A stretch of DNA of 52,419 nt, taken from NCBI RefSeq assembly GCF_013389365.1, contig NZ_JACADJ010000023.1, forward strand, positions 1-52,419. The letters run 5' to 3'. The notes beneath the pieces were generated by a model, which was not told the DNA's origin, made no database searches, and was given only the letters and a program-made list of their open reading frames with translations. Within the stretch, counting starts at the first letter, position 1, and every line of letters starts with the position of its first letter. This stretch comes from Desulfobacter latus (GTDB lineage: Bacteria > Desulfobacterota > Desulfobacteria > Desulfobacterales > Desulfobacteraceae). Shown here in pieces: positions 25,923 to 34,987 of this stretch. The translations under genes and the position numbers were made by a program.

Positions 25923-28900
25923 ATGGGTAGAATATTAAGTTATAGAAACGGCACTTTTATTGTACTCCTTATAATTTTATTGTCTTTTATAAATACAACA
26001 GAAGCTATTCCATCAGAAAATGAACTAAAAAATAAGTATCTTGAGATTCTAGAAAATGGGGTGGATTGCTTTGAACCATTCTATAAAGAAAATTCTTCGA
26101 CGTCGAATACGGGTTTTTTTGACCTCAGGGACTATGGCAATTGGACTCACCCAAGGAATGAATCCTATCATACACTTTGTATCATTCCCGGCAATGGCCA
26201 GGTTATTTTGACCTATGCCGTTCTCTTGAAATATTCTCATAAAGAGTTTTTTGGACAAGGCCACTACAGCAGAAAAATAATTTTTGACCACCTTGTGAAA
26301 ACAATTCGGTGGATCTGTTTGAGCAGTTCTTATGTTCCGAAGTCACTTCCATATCTTCCTGAAGCAAGGGATGATATTCGTGATGGAGAGCAATGGCACA
26401 GAAAATGGGGGCTTCGTCAGGATTTGTTAGGCTATCTCAGTGTGGGTGCAGCGTTGGTTTGGCCGGATTTAACGGAAGAAATCAGAAGCCTGCTCGGCAA
26501 AGTGTTCGCCGGTACCGGGATTAAAGGAAGATTGATACGCACAACACAAAAAGGGAACGGTAATCATGACCAGGTTAAGCAAGATTTAAGCAGTACCATT
26601 GGGGCTGCATTTCTTCTTACTGAACATCCGGATCATGATAAATATTGGGAGTTTGTTACTGGTGCCGGAATTGATATGGTCAGCACTGTCAATGATTTCG
26701 TTTCCCATGAAATTGTTGAAAATAAGATGCTTAAATCCATAGCAGCCGGTGCCAATTTGAACTCTGACTATTCAAGCTTCCATCATAACCATCCAAGTGT
26801 ATGGTACGGAATTGATCTAATTTTTGAAGGACGATCCTATGTTGAAATTCTGTCAAAACTAACCGAATTGGATGTGCCTGAAACATATACATACAATGGC
26901 AACGGGTTTGATGGGGTTCATAAATATGCCATGATTTTATCGACTAAGGCCGGCGTGATCAACCATCTACGAAGTCCGGAATATGACAGCTCTTATGGTG
27001 CCGGATTATTGGCTTTTTGTTATGGAGCCGTATTAAAGAACGATTCTACGTCAATAGAGCTGGAGAAAAATGCAGCCGGTATCCTGGCAGGGCACACTAA
27101 GGCTATTGGTCAGTATGATTATCATCGCGGTTCATGGGCGAAAGCGGCTATGGCATTTCTTATGCATGAATTACATCCACCCAAAAAAGTTGAAGAAGGC
27201 ATTGCTGAAAATTTGAATGGCAGTCACTACTTCGAAAAACTTCGTGCAATCATTTTTCGTAGCCACAATTCTTGGACCAGTTTTGTTTGGGGAAGTGATC
27301 ATGGAGAACCCGCATCCTCGGGGGCGGGCGGACAGATTATGCCGCTTAGGTTAGAAAGCCCTTTGATTTATAATACATCTGATTCATTGAGCGGTTCTAT
27401 TTTAGAACATCGCCCGTTCTCTATTTATTCGGTATTATTAGCCTGTTCTATTGGCTGTGCGATTGCCTCTTATCTCACCATGAAAAAAAACTTTCAGCCT
27501 CGTATTTTTATATTTTTATGTTTTATGTTTTTGCAGTCACTATTGTTCATTGGTGCAGTTGATTTCTTTTTCACTTTACCATTGCAAGTTCCAAGAACGG
27601 TCATACCTAGATTTATTTTGGCATTTTGGGGCATTTTATGGATTTTGTGTGGAATTATTTTCATATGGCAACGTGAAAAAATAAGTCCAGTACATGGAGT
27701 GTCTATAACTCAGGTGACAAACAGTTTTATGTTTTCTTTGTTAATCATACCTGTCTCCATCTTTCTTATGATGAGGACCCCTTGGATTGAATTTTTAAAT
27801 TTTCGATCACTTTTCAGTGCGGTATGGGTATTTATCATAGTTATCATCTCAAGTCTTTTTATGTTGTTCAATAAACCCCAAAACCGCATTTTTTTAAGAA
27901 TTGCTTTCTTTCTTGTATTTCTTTTTTTAGTTTTAAATGCGCTGCTACAACTTCATAGCCAAACGTTGGAACCATTTTATTTGCGTCTTGTTTCAATAAG
28001 AAATATCCAAAGGATCCAATTTGCCGGGATCGTGAGCGTTATTGTCTTATCGAGCGGCATAATCATTGGTTATTCTTTCAATAAAAAACTAATTATCATG
28101 AACTCGATTTTTTTTTCAGGAATTTTTATTTTTTCTGCAATGGTCGTAGCAATATTATCATTTGGCAGATTTAATATACCAAAAATTGAACGGATGGAAA
28201 AAGAATTGTCTGATGATGGCTTTTTCACTTTTGGGCAAATTAGCTCTAAAGTAGCAACAAAACAGCAGGCTTTTTTTTGTTTTGATAAAGGTCCTTCAAT
28301 AACTTTCCTAAAAGTGTGGGGTAAAAAAGATGCGTTTATAACCTATTCCGGCCTTCCTGTATCATTTTACCAGCGTGACAATTTTGTAGATTCCCGATTA
28401 ATAACTTATGAAAATGGAAAGGAACAGATTCGTTTTTTAAATGACGCTAAAAGCAACTGGTGGTGCCTGGATAACAAATTGGGCTTAGTGTTTACAGGAG
28501 GAGAGGAGATTCTTTCTGGTACCCGGAGAATTGGTCCAAATTGGGCGCGGACAGAGTCTTATCGTGACAAAATTGACGTGGTTTACGCTTCTCCTTTGCG
28601 GAAAAAGATAAATGAGGGGGATCTCATTGTAGAAATAGCAGCTGTTTTAAAACCTAATGCTAATACATCTGATTTAAATCAGATGAGATCAGATGCAAAT
28701 AAAATCCGGATTACAAATCTTCCAAAAGATTGGGCGGCAACATTGTTACCGGTAAAAGATTTGGGTCTTTTTTGGGCAATAGCCAGTTTTTCTAAGCAGT
28801 CAGCAAAAGCAAGTTTAACATTGTCTTTTAATGGGTGGTCACCTGTTCTGTCTTCTGGAGGAACAATTGATGCCGGACGATTAAGGCTTGAACCCAGACT

Positions 28901-29462
28901 TCAAAGCTTTGGGGCGATAAGAGACGACTCTTGCCTATTGGCTCAAAATGTTTCAGATTCAAAAATATATGCAAAGAAAGTAAATGCTAACCATTATAAA
29001 TTTGTTTCAGAAAGTAGAGATAATGTTGTTATTAAATTGAAATGGTGGGGGCCAAAGATAAAAAAAGCAGTAATGACGACTGAAAATGGTGAAAGATTTT
29101 TTATCAGGGAAAAAATAGCTGATGAAAATGGTATTGAGGTCGAATTCAATAAAGAGTGTTGTTTGGAAGTCACAACGGAAGATAGTTTAGACACCTTTCC
29201 CCCTTTTGTTGAGGTCGCATCTCCTCTTTTAACTGAAAATAATCAGTTGAAAATTACCGTAAATTCAAAGGATCGTTCCGGTTTGAATTATGTGCAATTA
29301 TTTATGGATGGCAAAGGTTTGTCAACAATACAAACTCCTCCTTACGAATGGCTTGTAACGCCTAAAAATGACATTCATAGTTTTTACGCAATCGCTGTTG
29401 ATAAATCTGACTTATTAAATAAAAGGCGGTCTTTTTCAACTGTCTGGCAAAAAAACCGATAA
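25923..29462 (+). CDS. Large membrane-anchored polysaccharide-lyase-like protein with C-terminal Ig-like domain
   Basis: An 1179-residue protein with an apparently unusual layout. Residues 1-28 are a signal peptide (cleavage after TEA). Residues ~30-490 resemble the alpha/alpha-toroid of PL8-type or heparinase-like lyases (GNGNHDQVKQDL, then LNSDYSSFHHNHPSVWYGID with candidate His/Tyr catalytic residues). About eight hydrophobic helices occupy ~500-748. A beta-rich region covers ~750-1090 and an Ig-like domain ~1095-1170 (PPFVEVASP, SKDRSGLNYVQLFMDG). An even number of helices would put both the lyase and the C-terminal domains in the periplasm. It probably trims or releases the EPS made by the neighbouring genes. 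Lyase family is my judgement by pattern. Confidence 0.6.
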   Translation: MGRILSYRNGTFIVLLIILLSFINTTEAIPSENELKNKYLEILENGVDCFEPFYKENSSTSNTGFFDLRDYGNWTHPRNESYHTLCIIPGNGQVILTYAVLLKYSHKEFFGQGHYSRKIIFDHLVKTIRWICLSSSYVPKSLPYLPEARDDIRDGEQWHRKWGLRQDLLGYLSVGAALVWPDLTEEIRSLLGKVFAGTGIKGRLIRTTQKGNGNHDQVKQDLSSTIGAAFLLTEHPDHDKYWEFVTGAGIDMVSTVNDFVSHEIVENKMLKSIAAGANLNSDYSSFHHNHPSVWYGIDLIFEGRSYVEILSKLTELDVPETYTYNGNGFDGVHKYAMILSTKAGVINHLRSPEYDSSYGAGLLAFCYGAVLKNDSTSIELEKNAAGILAGHTKAIGQYDYHRGSWAKAAMAFLMHELHPPKKVEEGIAENLNGSHYFEKLRAIIFRSHNSWTSFVWGSDHGEPASSGAGGQIMPLRLESPLIYNTSDSLSGSILEHRPFSIYSVLLACSIGCAIASYLTMKKNFQPRIFIFLCFMFLQSLLFIGAVDFFFTLPLQVPRTVIPRFILAFWGILWILCGIIFIWQREKISPVHGVSITQVTNSFMFSLLIIPVSIFLMMRTPWIEFLNFRSLFSAVWVFIIVIISSLFMLFNKPQNRIFLRIAFFLVFLFLVLNALLQLHSQTLEPFYLRLVSIRNIQRIQFAGIVSVIVLSSGIIIGYSFNKKLIIMNSIFFSGIFIFSAMVVAILSFGRFNIPKIERMEKELSDDGFFTFGQISSKVATKQQAFFCFDKGPSITFLKVWGKKDAFITYSGLPVSFYQRDNFVDSRLITYENGKEQIRFLNDAKSNWWCLDNKLGLVFTGGEEILSGTRRIGPNWARTESYRDKIDVVYASPLRKKINEGDLIVEIAAVLKPNANTSDLNQMRSDANKIRITNLPKDWAATLLPVKDLGLFWAIASFSKQSAKASLTLSFNGWSPVLSSGGTIDAGRLRLEPRLQSFGAIRDDSCLLAQNVSDSKIYAKKVNANHYKFVSESRDNVVIKLKWWGPKIKKAVMTTENGERFFIREKIADENGIEVEFNKECCLEVTTEDSLDTFPPFVEVASPLLTENNQLKITVNSKDRSGLNYVQLFMDGKGLSTIQTPPYEWLVTPKNDIHSFYAIAVDKSDLLNKRRSFSTVWQKNR

Positions 29463-29631
29463 TACGTTAGTATCTGCTGAGTTTCAATTTTATCGGCTTT
29501 AAAGCAACTATTGAATGCAAATTCTGTTGTACAAGAACTTGAATAGAATGCTCTTATGCTCATAAATCGTAAATAGAGGATTGAATCAGTTGGGTTCCCA
29601 TTGCTGGAATAAAACAACTTCCATTTAGAAT

Positions 29632-30630
29632 TTAATATTCAAATTCTGCGATCAAAGGCAAATGATCAGAACCGAAGTCAGGGCCTATCCAAGTTCTGAC
29701 AGGTCGAAAGTCAGAAGTGGATAGGATATGATCGATTTTTGATGTGTACTTGAAGATGTTAATTTTCGTTTTCTTGGTATGCCCGAAGCCAATCCCTTTT
29801 TTTAGAAATGAGTTGTCATAATTTCGCCAGTATGTTCTATAAATCGTACTGTCAATTGTAAGATTGAAATCACCGGCAAGAATTTTTGCATCACCAAACC
29901 CTTTTACCCATTTGAATAATTTTTCAGACTCAATCCATCTGAAAGCAATTTTGTCCTCTGCTGCCTTCACTTGATCCAGATTAAAAATTTTTTTTGAATC
30001 CAAGACGATAGTTAATGCCCTTCTAGGTGTCAGCAAATCAACACAGCAAAATCCGATTTCCCCTTTCGGAGTATCAATAATACAATACAGTCCGCTTGGA
30101 TAATAAACTCTTTTCAAGACTCTGGATTCAAGTATAGGGTACCTGGAAACGACAATTGAACTGCCTGATTCTTTAACGTACCAATCCGAGGATATCTTGA
30201 GGCTTCTTGGAGAGGCGCATTCTTGAATAGCGACCAGATCGGGTTGAACCAGCTCAATAAGTTCTGAGACTTCTTCCGCATTCACTGCCCAACGGTTGAC
30301 ATTGTAGGTCAAGACACGTAACAATCCTGTTGCGTCTGAATCCACGGAGTTAGAAAGAGCAAAATTGAAACCGAGCACTTTCCATACGATAAACACACCA
30401 ACGAATAGCAGAAAAAAAAGACTCTGTCTCACCCCAAAAAGAGAGAGCGGAAAAAGAACACACATGGGAAGAAGGTAAATCCAGCGAGGCCCATAAAGCA
30501 GAACGGTTGCAAACCACCATTTATCTCCCCCCCAATACATGATACCATAAATCACCAACATACCGATTCCATATAAGATAATTCCAAGGCGAATACTATG
30601 TTGAATCAGTGGCGGTAACATGAGGACCAT
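29632..30630 (-). CDS. Membrane-anchored endonuclease/exonuclease/phosphatase (EEP) family protein
   Basis: A 332-residue protein with about three N-terminal hydrophobic helices (residues ~10-90) followed by an EEP domain: LRVLTYNVNRWA, LVAIQECASP (metal-binding Glu), ILAGDFNLTI, KIDHILST and FGSDHLPLIAEF. The Asn, Glu, Asp-x-Asn and Asp-His residues needed for catalysis are all present. EEP proteins with such anchors hydrolyse phosphodiesters, including nucleic acids, sphingomyelin-like lipids or phosphoinositides. In this position it may act on an envelope phosphodiester. It faces the lyase-like gene convergently across 169 bases in which I see no gene. Confidence 0.88.
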   Translation of the reverse strand: MVLMLPPLIQHSIRLGIILYGIGMLVIYGIMYWGGDKWWFATVLLYGPRWIYLLPMCVLFPLSLFGVRQSLFFLLFVGVFIVWKVLGFNFALSNSVDSDATGLLRVLTYNVNRWAVNAEEVSELIELVQPDLVAIQECASPRSLKISSDWYVKESGSSIVVSRYPILESRVLKRVYYPSGLYCIIDTPKGEIGFCCVDLLTPRRALTIVLDSKKIFNLDQVKAAEDKIAFRWIESEKLFKWVKGFGDAKILAGDFNLTIDSTIYRTYWRNYDNSFLKKGIGFGHTKKTKINIFKYTSKIDHILSTSDFRPVRTWIGPDFGSDHLPLIAEFEY

Positions 30631-30788
30631 TTTTTATTAGAAATTATTTTATTTGGCAGACCCATTGACTACAAGTTTTGTGTATATCATCAAACAATTG
30701 CAATAACAAGGGATCGTAATGATCGGTTGATCACATTCGAATATTGTAACGAAATTTTTGCTTGAAAAATGTCGAAATGCGAGGATAG

Positions 30789-31856
30789 ATGGGAAACAAA
30801 ACAATACAATTTGCCGCTATTGGGGATCTTCTGTTGACGGCCCGGTATAGTGACCGGCCTGGCCGGGGGCTTGAGGCGTTGTCTGATGAAATTCAATCTC
30901 TTTTTAAATCATGTGACCTGGTTTTTGCCAACCTGGAATGTACCCTTGAAGGGGATGAAAAGGTTCCCACAGAACCCCGGCTGCTGACAACGGAAACCCA
31001 GATTCTCTCTCTTGGACAGTACGGAATTGATTGTGTATCCCTGGGAAACAATCATGCCTTTGACTATTATGATCAGGGTTTCATACGTTTGAAAGAAATG
31101 CTGTCCGGCATCGGCATCCGTTGGTGCGGGGCAGGATTGAATATTCAGGAGGCAATGGAACCGATTCTGTACGATATTCAGGGAATACGACTGGCCATTT
31201 TGGGCGTTGTAGACCAGTCCAGCGGTATATACCGGTTTGCAGGAGAAAAAAACAGCGGCGTGGCCCCCCTTGAAACAGACAGGGTGTGCAGCCGGATAAG
31301 GGAATTGAAACAGACGGTGGATCATGTCATTGTTTCTCCCCATTGGGGCATGGAGCGGTTCCGGATTCCTTCACCGGGCCAAATGGATCAGGCCAGGGCT
31401 TTTGTCGATGCAGGCGCATCATTGGTGCTTGGACATCATCCCCATGTGGTTCAGGGCATGGAGATGATCGGAAATATGCCGGCGGTGTACTCTTTAGGAA
31501 ATTTTATGTCCAGCCATGTCTACTGGGACAGCGGCGACTATCTGAACTGGAACAAATTTGAGCGGGTTGGCTGTATGTTTAAGTGTGAGTTCAGCAAAGA
31601 CAGTGTACTCGGCGTGGAACAGATTCCCGTGTATGATGACGGTGTTTGTATTGAGATTGATAAAACCGGTTGGGGAGAAAAATGTATTGCTAAAGTCAAC
31701 CGTCTTCTGGCTTCGGGGGTGACACAGAAAGCATATGACCGTGAGGCATTCCGGGTGAACAGGATCAAGCCGGTGTTTTCCCATTTGAGCTGGCAGGGGT
31801 TGAAAAAAATTCGACCCAGACATTTTATTAAGGTCTATAAAAAACTGGTATCGTAA
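30789..31856 (+). CDS. CapA-family (poly-gamma-glutamate capsule) metallophosphoesterase-like protein
   Basis: A 355-residue protein with the PGA_cap fold. FAAIGDLLLTARYSDR occurs at the start, SCDLVFANLECTLEGDE near residue 40, VSLGNNHAFDYYDQG near residue 85, VSPHWGMER around residue 180, and VLGHHPHVVQGMEMIGNMPA near residues 216-235. There is no signal peptide, unlike many CapA proteins. The family is linked to capsule synthesis or export and resembles metallophosphoesterases. GAGGA lies just before the ATG. Its TAA stop codon coincides with the left target-site duplication of the MITE-like element that follows. Confidence 0.88.
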   Translation: MGNKTIQFAAIGDLLLTARYSDRPGRGLEALSDEIQSLFKSCDLVFANLECTLEGDEKVPTEPRLLTTETQILSLGQYGIDCVSLGNNHAFDYYDQGFIRLKEMLSGIGIRWCGAGLNIQEAMEPILYDIQGIRLAILGVVDQSSGIYRFAGEKNSGVAPLETDRVCSRIRELKQTVDHVIVSPHWGMERFRIPSPGQMDQARAFVDAGASLVLGHHPHVVQGMEMIGNMPAVYSLGNFMSSHVYWDSGDYLNWNKFERVGCMFKCEFSKDSVLGVEQIPVYDDGVCIEIDKTGWGEKCIAKVNRLLASGVTQKAYDREAFRVNRIKPVFSHLSWQGLKKIRPRHFIKVYKKLVS

Positions 31857-32017
31857 GAGCCTGTTTGATAATTAGGGGATCGAAACGAAATTTCATGAAA
31901 ATGAGAACCAATTTTCACAAATTTTCTGTTAATAGCTGGACTATTGGCATAAAATTTGGGGGAATTGGGGCCATTTTCATGGAATTGCAGCCGATTCATC
32001 AATTATCAAACAGGCTC
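31857..32017. mobile_element. 161-base MITE-like element with 17-base inverted ends
   Basis: GAGCCTGTTTGATAATT (31857-31873) is the exact reverse complement of 32001-32017. TAA flanks both ends (31854-31856 and 32018-32020), consistent with a short target duplication. The arms stay related inward, since TTTCATGAAAATG on the left matches CATTTTCATGGAA on the right, so the whole element is a long imperfect palindrome. It has no open reading frame. It is inserted exactly at the stop codon of the CapA-like gene and 17 bases before the ATG of the beta-helix gene. Confidence 0.8.
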
Positions 32018-32034
32018 TAAACCAAGGAGAAACT

Positions 32035-33435
32035 ATGAAAACTTTCTTTTTCTGGGGAGGGATGATTTTTCTTTTATTCTTAGGGACGGTTTCGATTGTG
32101 TGTGCTAATGAATCTAACGGCAGTGATCAAAACTCTAAAAGCGTGCCTCAAATCGTCCAGGTCTCTGATTTAAAGTCTCTCAGGTCTGCCCTTTCTAAAG
32201 CAGGGCCGGGTGACCGGATTTTAATTACCCCGGGGATTTATAATGGTGGTTTCAGGCTTGGAAACACCCAGGGAACAAAAGAGCGGCCCATTGTAATTGC
32301 CGGAAAAGATCCTGAGTTTCCTCCCGTGTTCCAAGGTCGGGGCGAAGCCGTGAAGATGAGCCGAATCGGATATGTAAAGATAAAAAATATCAGGATCGAA
32401 AAACGGTCCGGCAATGGAATCAATATTGACGACGGGGGGGATCCTGGGCAACCGTCTCATCATATCATTCTGGAAAATGTCCAAGTAAGTGAGATAGGGA
32501 AAAAAGGTAATGTCGATGCCATCAAGATGTCAGGCGTAGATCATTTTGTTATCAGAAATTGCAGAATACAGGGATGGGGCGGTTCAGGCATTGACTTTGT
32601 AGGCTGTCATAACGGGGTGGTACAGGGGTGCAGATTTGAAGGGGTGCCCGGATATCGTACCAAAAACGCCATGCAGATTAAAGGAGGCTCCAGCCGAGTC
32701 CTGGTTGAGAATAATGCATTTATAAATTGTGGGGAGCGGACCATTAATCTGGGTGGAAGTACCGGAAAGCCTTATTTTAGGCCACAAGGTGCAGATTATG
32801 AAGCGGAAAACATAATTGTCGCAGGAAACAAATTTATTGGCGGAGAGGCGCATATCGCATGGGTAACCAGCCGAAATTCTCATGTACATCATAATATTTT
32901 TTACCTCCCGGGAAAATGGGTGGGCCGTATTCTTCAGGAAACAAAGAATAGTCAATTTATCTCATGCCAGAAAGGTTTTTTTGAGGCCAACATGGTGGTT
33001 ACCGATGAACGCGTCCGGACTTTTTTTAACATCGGGCCCAATACCCTGCCGGAAACCTTTTCTTTTTCGGGAAATGCCTGGTATCGGTTTCAATCAGAAA
33101 AGAAACCTGATCTGCCTACGATGGAAGTTGGCGGAATATATGATGTATATCCCGACTTGCTTGATTTTGGAACGGCTGAAATGAGGATCGGGGCAAGGTC
33201 AGACAAATTGAAGAATGTCGGACCCGGGGCATATACCCCATGGGACCATGGTACTGATTTTGAAGAGATAAGCCTTCCTGAAGTAAAATGGATTGAGCCG
33301 ATCCAAAAAGCCGGCCGTTTCCCTATGCAGACGGCGATAATAGGGGGGCTTTTGGGTGTTAGTTTTTTAGTCGTGATGACCCGGCGAGCAAGAAAAAAAG
33401 AAAAAGAGGATTCTCAACTGTTAGCAAAAATATAG
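32035..33435 (+). CDS. Secreted parallel beta-helix repeat protein with C-terminal membrane anchor
   Basis: A 466-residue protein. A signal peptide spans residues 1-24 (cleavage near VCA). A right-handed beta-helix covers ~40-330, with stacked short strands (VKIKNIRIEKRSGNGINI, HHIILENVQVSEIG, FVIRNCRIQGWGGSGIDF, SRVLVENNAFINCG). Residues ~430-447 form one hydrophobic helix (TAIIGGLLGVSFLVVM) followed by the basic tail TRRARKKEKE. Such beta-helix proteins include polysaccharide lyases and C5-epimerases, so a periplasmic polymer-modifying role is likely. The C-terminal helix plus basic tail resembles a sorting-signal layout but lacks a P-E-P motif. AAGGAG gives a clear ribosome site. Confidence 0.75.
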   Translation: MKTFFFWGGMIFLLFLGTVSIVCANESNGSDQNSKSVPQIVQVSDLKSLRSALSKAGPGDRILITPGIYNGGFRLGNTQGTKERPIVIAGKDPEFPPVFQGRGEAVKMSRIGYVKIKNIRIEKRSGNGINIDDGGDPGQPSHHIILENVQVSEIGKKGNVDAIKMSGVDHFVIRNCRIQGWGGSGIDFVGCHNGVVQGCRFEGVPGYRTKNAMQIKGGSSRVLVENNAFINCGERTINLGGSTGKPYFRPQGADYEAENIIVAGNKFIGGEAHIAWVTSRNSHVHHNIFYLPGKWVGRILQETKNSQFISCQKGFFEANMVVTDERVRTFFNIGPNTLPETFSFSGNAWYRFQSEKKPDLPTMEVGGIYDVYPDLLDFGTAEMRIGARSDKLKNVGPGAYTPWDHGTDFEEISLPEVKWIEPIQKAGRFPMQTAIIGGLLGVSFLVVMTRRARKKEKEDSQLLAKI

Positions 33436-33634
33436 TCAAATATTGATTTAATCGGCCTTGATGCCCAAAGCATTGCTTTCTGATTTATTATTAATAATAA
33501 TAGCATTTATAATCAAATAGTTATGTGATTTCATTTAATTAAAACTCACAAAGTGGGCGAAGCCATGATCAAGGCCCCTGCTCGTGTCCATGCTCAACTA
33601 ATCTCTTAACATATCCTCTTGTGATTGTATATCT
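33436..33634. other. Intergenic region without a recognised gene
   Basis: AT-rich spacer between the end of the EPS region and the AbiE-type module. It contains AATAATAATA-like runs near 33490 but no plausible coding frame or strong terminator. Confidence 0.5.
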
Positions 33635-33686
33635 TATAATAAAATACCACAAACTTTCACTTTTTGAAAGTTTTTGGTATTTTATT
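33635..33686 (+). promoter_or_regulatory. -10 box plus 22-base palindromic operator before the AbiEi gene
   Basis: A consensus -10 TATAAT at 33635-33640 has no convincing -35. It overlaps the left arm of a large palindrome: 33638-33659 pairs with 33665-33686, with one mismatch over 22 bases and a five-base loop. The ATG at 33691 follows four bases later and there is no Shine-Dalgarno site in between. AbiEi proteins are known to repress their own operons by binding inverted repeats at the promoter, so this is a good operator candidate. In RNA it would also form a hairpin right at the start codon. Confidence 0.65.
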
Positions 33687-33690
33687 GACC

Positions 33691-34344
33691 ATGAAGAATC
33701 TTGTTCAAATTATCATTAATAACAAGCTTGCAGACAGGGTAATCCGCGTTTCCCAGTTGAGACGTCTGTTGAACGGCACAGAACAGAGCCGGTACAACCT
33801 GGTGAACCGTGCAATAAAAAAGCAGGAATTGATCAGGCTTCACCGCGGGTTATACCTGCTCAACGATCGTTTCAGGAGCTTTCCCTGCCATCCGTTCCAC
33901 CTTGCCCAGGCCGTTATTCCGGGAAGCTATATTTCATTTGAGACAGCCCTGGCCTATCACGGCTGGATTCCGGAATCAGTTTTGATAACAAAAAGTGTGG
34001 TGCCAGGGAGGAAATCAAAACAATTTCAGGATAAAAAGAACGGGATGTTTACCTTTCATCCCCTTCCTGTTCAACGGCTTCACTTTCTGGAGCAGGTGAA
34101 CAGATATCAGGAAAATGGACAGACCATGCTCATTGCCGGGCCGCTTCGGGCATTAATGGATCTGGTCTGTTTGCGAAAGGTGTCATGGACAGGCCTGGAC
34201 TGGCTCACACAAGGGCTTAGAATTGGTCTTGATCAGTTATCGGCAGTTAGTCCGGAAGATATCAGCGTACTGAAATTTGTGTACAAACATCAGCGGGTGC
34301 AACATTTCTTAGATGCCATGAACAGGGAGCTGAACCTTGATTGA
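33691..34344 (+). CDS. abiEi: AbiEi-family antitoxin / transcriptional regulator
   Basis: A 217-residue protein with the AbiEi layout. An N-terminal winged-helix region (VSQLRRLLNGTEQSRYNLVN, then KKQELIRLHRGLYLL) is followed by HPFHLAQAVIPGSYISFETA and LAYHGWIPES, which are typical of the family, and a C-terminal domain with IAGPLRALMDLVCLRK. It is the antitoxin of type IV AbiE systems, acting by repressing the operon and blocking the AbiEii nucleotidyltransferase. ATG 33691 is preferred over the upstream in-frame TTG at 33664, which lies within the palindrome. It appears intact, unlike the toxin that follows. Confidence 0.85.
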   Translation: MKNLVQIIINNKLADRVIRVSQLRRLLNGTEQSRYNLVNRAIKKQELIRLHRGLYLLNDRFRSFPCHPFHLAQAVIPGSYISFETALAYHGWIPESVLITKSVVPGRKSKQFQDKKNGMFTFHPLPVQRLHFLEQVNRYQENGQTMLIAGPLRALMDLVCLRKVSWTGLDWLTQGLRIGLDQLSAVSPEDISVLKFVYKHQRVQHFLDAMNRELNLD

Positions 34345-34949
34345 TCTGATAAAAGAGAGGCTGGAAGAATATGGGACTCAAGATCCTGTACAAAAACAGT
34401 ATGCGGTAAAAGAGATCCTTCAGGAAATCGCGCTTTTCGGCCTCTGGAAAACCGGCTTTTTTGAGTATGCCGCGTTTCAGGGGGGTAGCAGCCTGCGAAT
34501 TTTGTATGGAATGCCCAGGTTCTCTGAAGACCTTGATTTTATCTTAAAGCAGCCTGATCCCGGCTTTGAATGGTCAGCCTATTTGAATGGTATGACGGCT
34601 TGCTTTGAAACGTTCGGGTTAACCGTGGAAATTCTGGATAAAAGCCGGATGGATCAGCGAATCAAAAAGGCTTTACTGAAAAATGATTCTACCGGCTTGC
34701 AGCTTAACCTTACATTTGCAAGGGAACGGTTACAAAAAATACAAAAAATTAAATTTGAAATTGATGTTAACCCACCGGAGCACTCCTTGTTTAACTATAC
34801 TTATATTGAAAAGAAAGGTGGATGCAATTAACTGGAAAGAAGCGGCAGACGATGTCAGAGCGTTTATAAGACCTGTGGAGCAGGAAAGCTTAACCCTATG
34901 GAGTAAAAAATATTTCGAGCATAAATTAGAACTGTTCAAGGTTTCTTAG
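34337..34949 (+). pseudogene. abiEii: AbiEii nucleotidyltransferase toxin with internal deletion
   Basis: A TTG start at 34337 with GGGAG seven bases upstream overlaps the antitoxin stop by eight bases. The first 164 codons hold the catalytic core: G49-G50-S-S-L-R, then R61-F-S-E-D65-L-D67. The frame runs into TAA at 34831. From 34818 another frame carries the family's usual C-terminus (INWKEAADDVRAFI, LTLWSKKYFEHKLELF), ending at 34949. The middle section of roughly a hundred residues is missing, so this is an internal deletion with a frameshift near 34815. The core motif survives, so residual activity of the N-terminal fragment cannot be excluded. Confidence 0.8.
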
Positions 34950-34987
34950 AGAATTTTTTTTGAATTTCTCACAAAGACACTAAGGCA

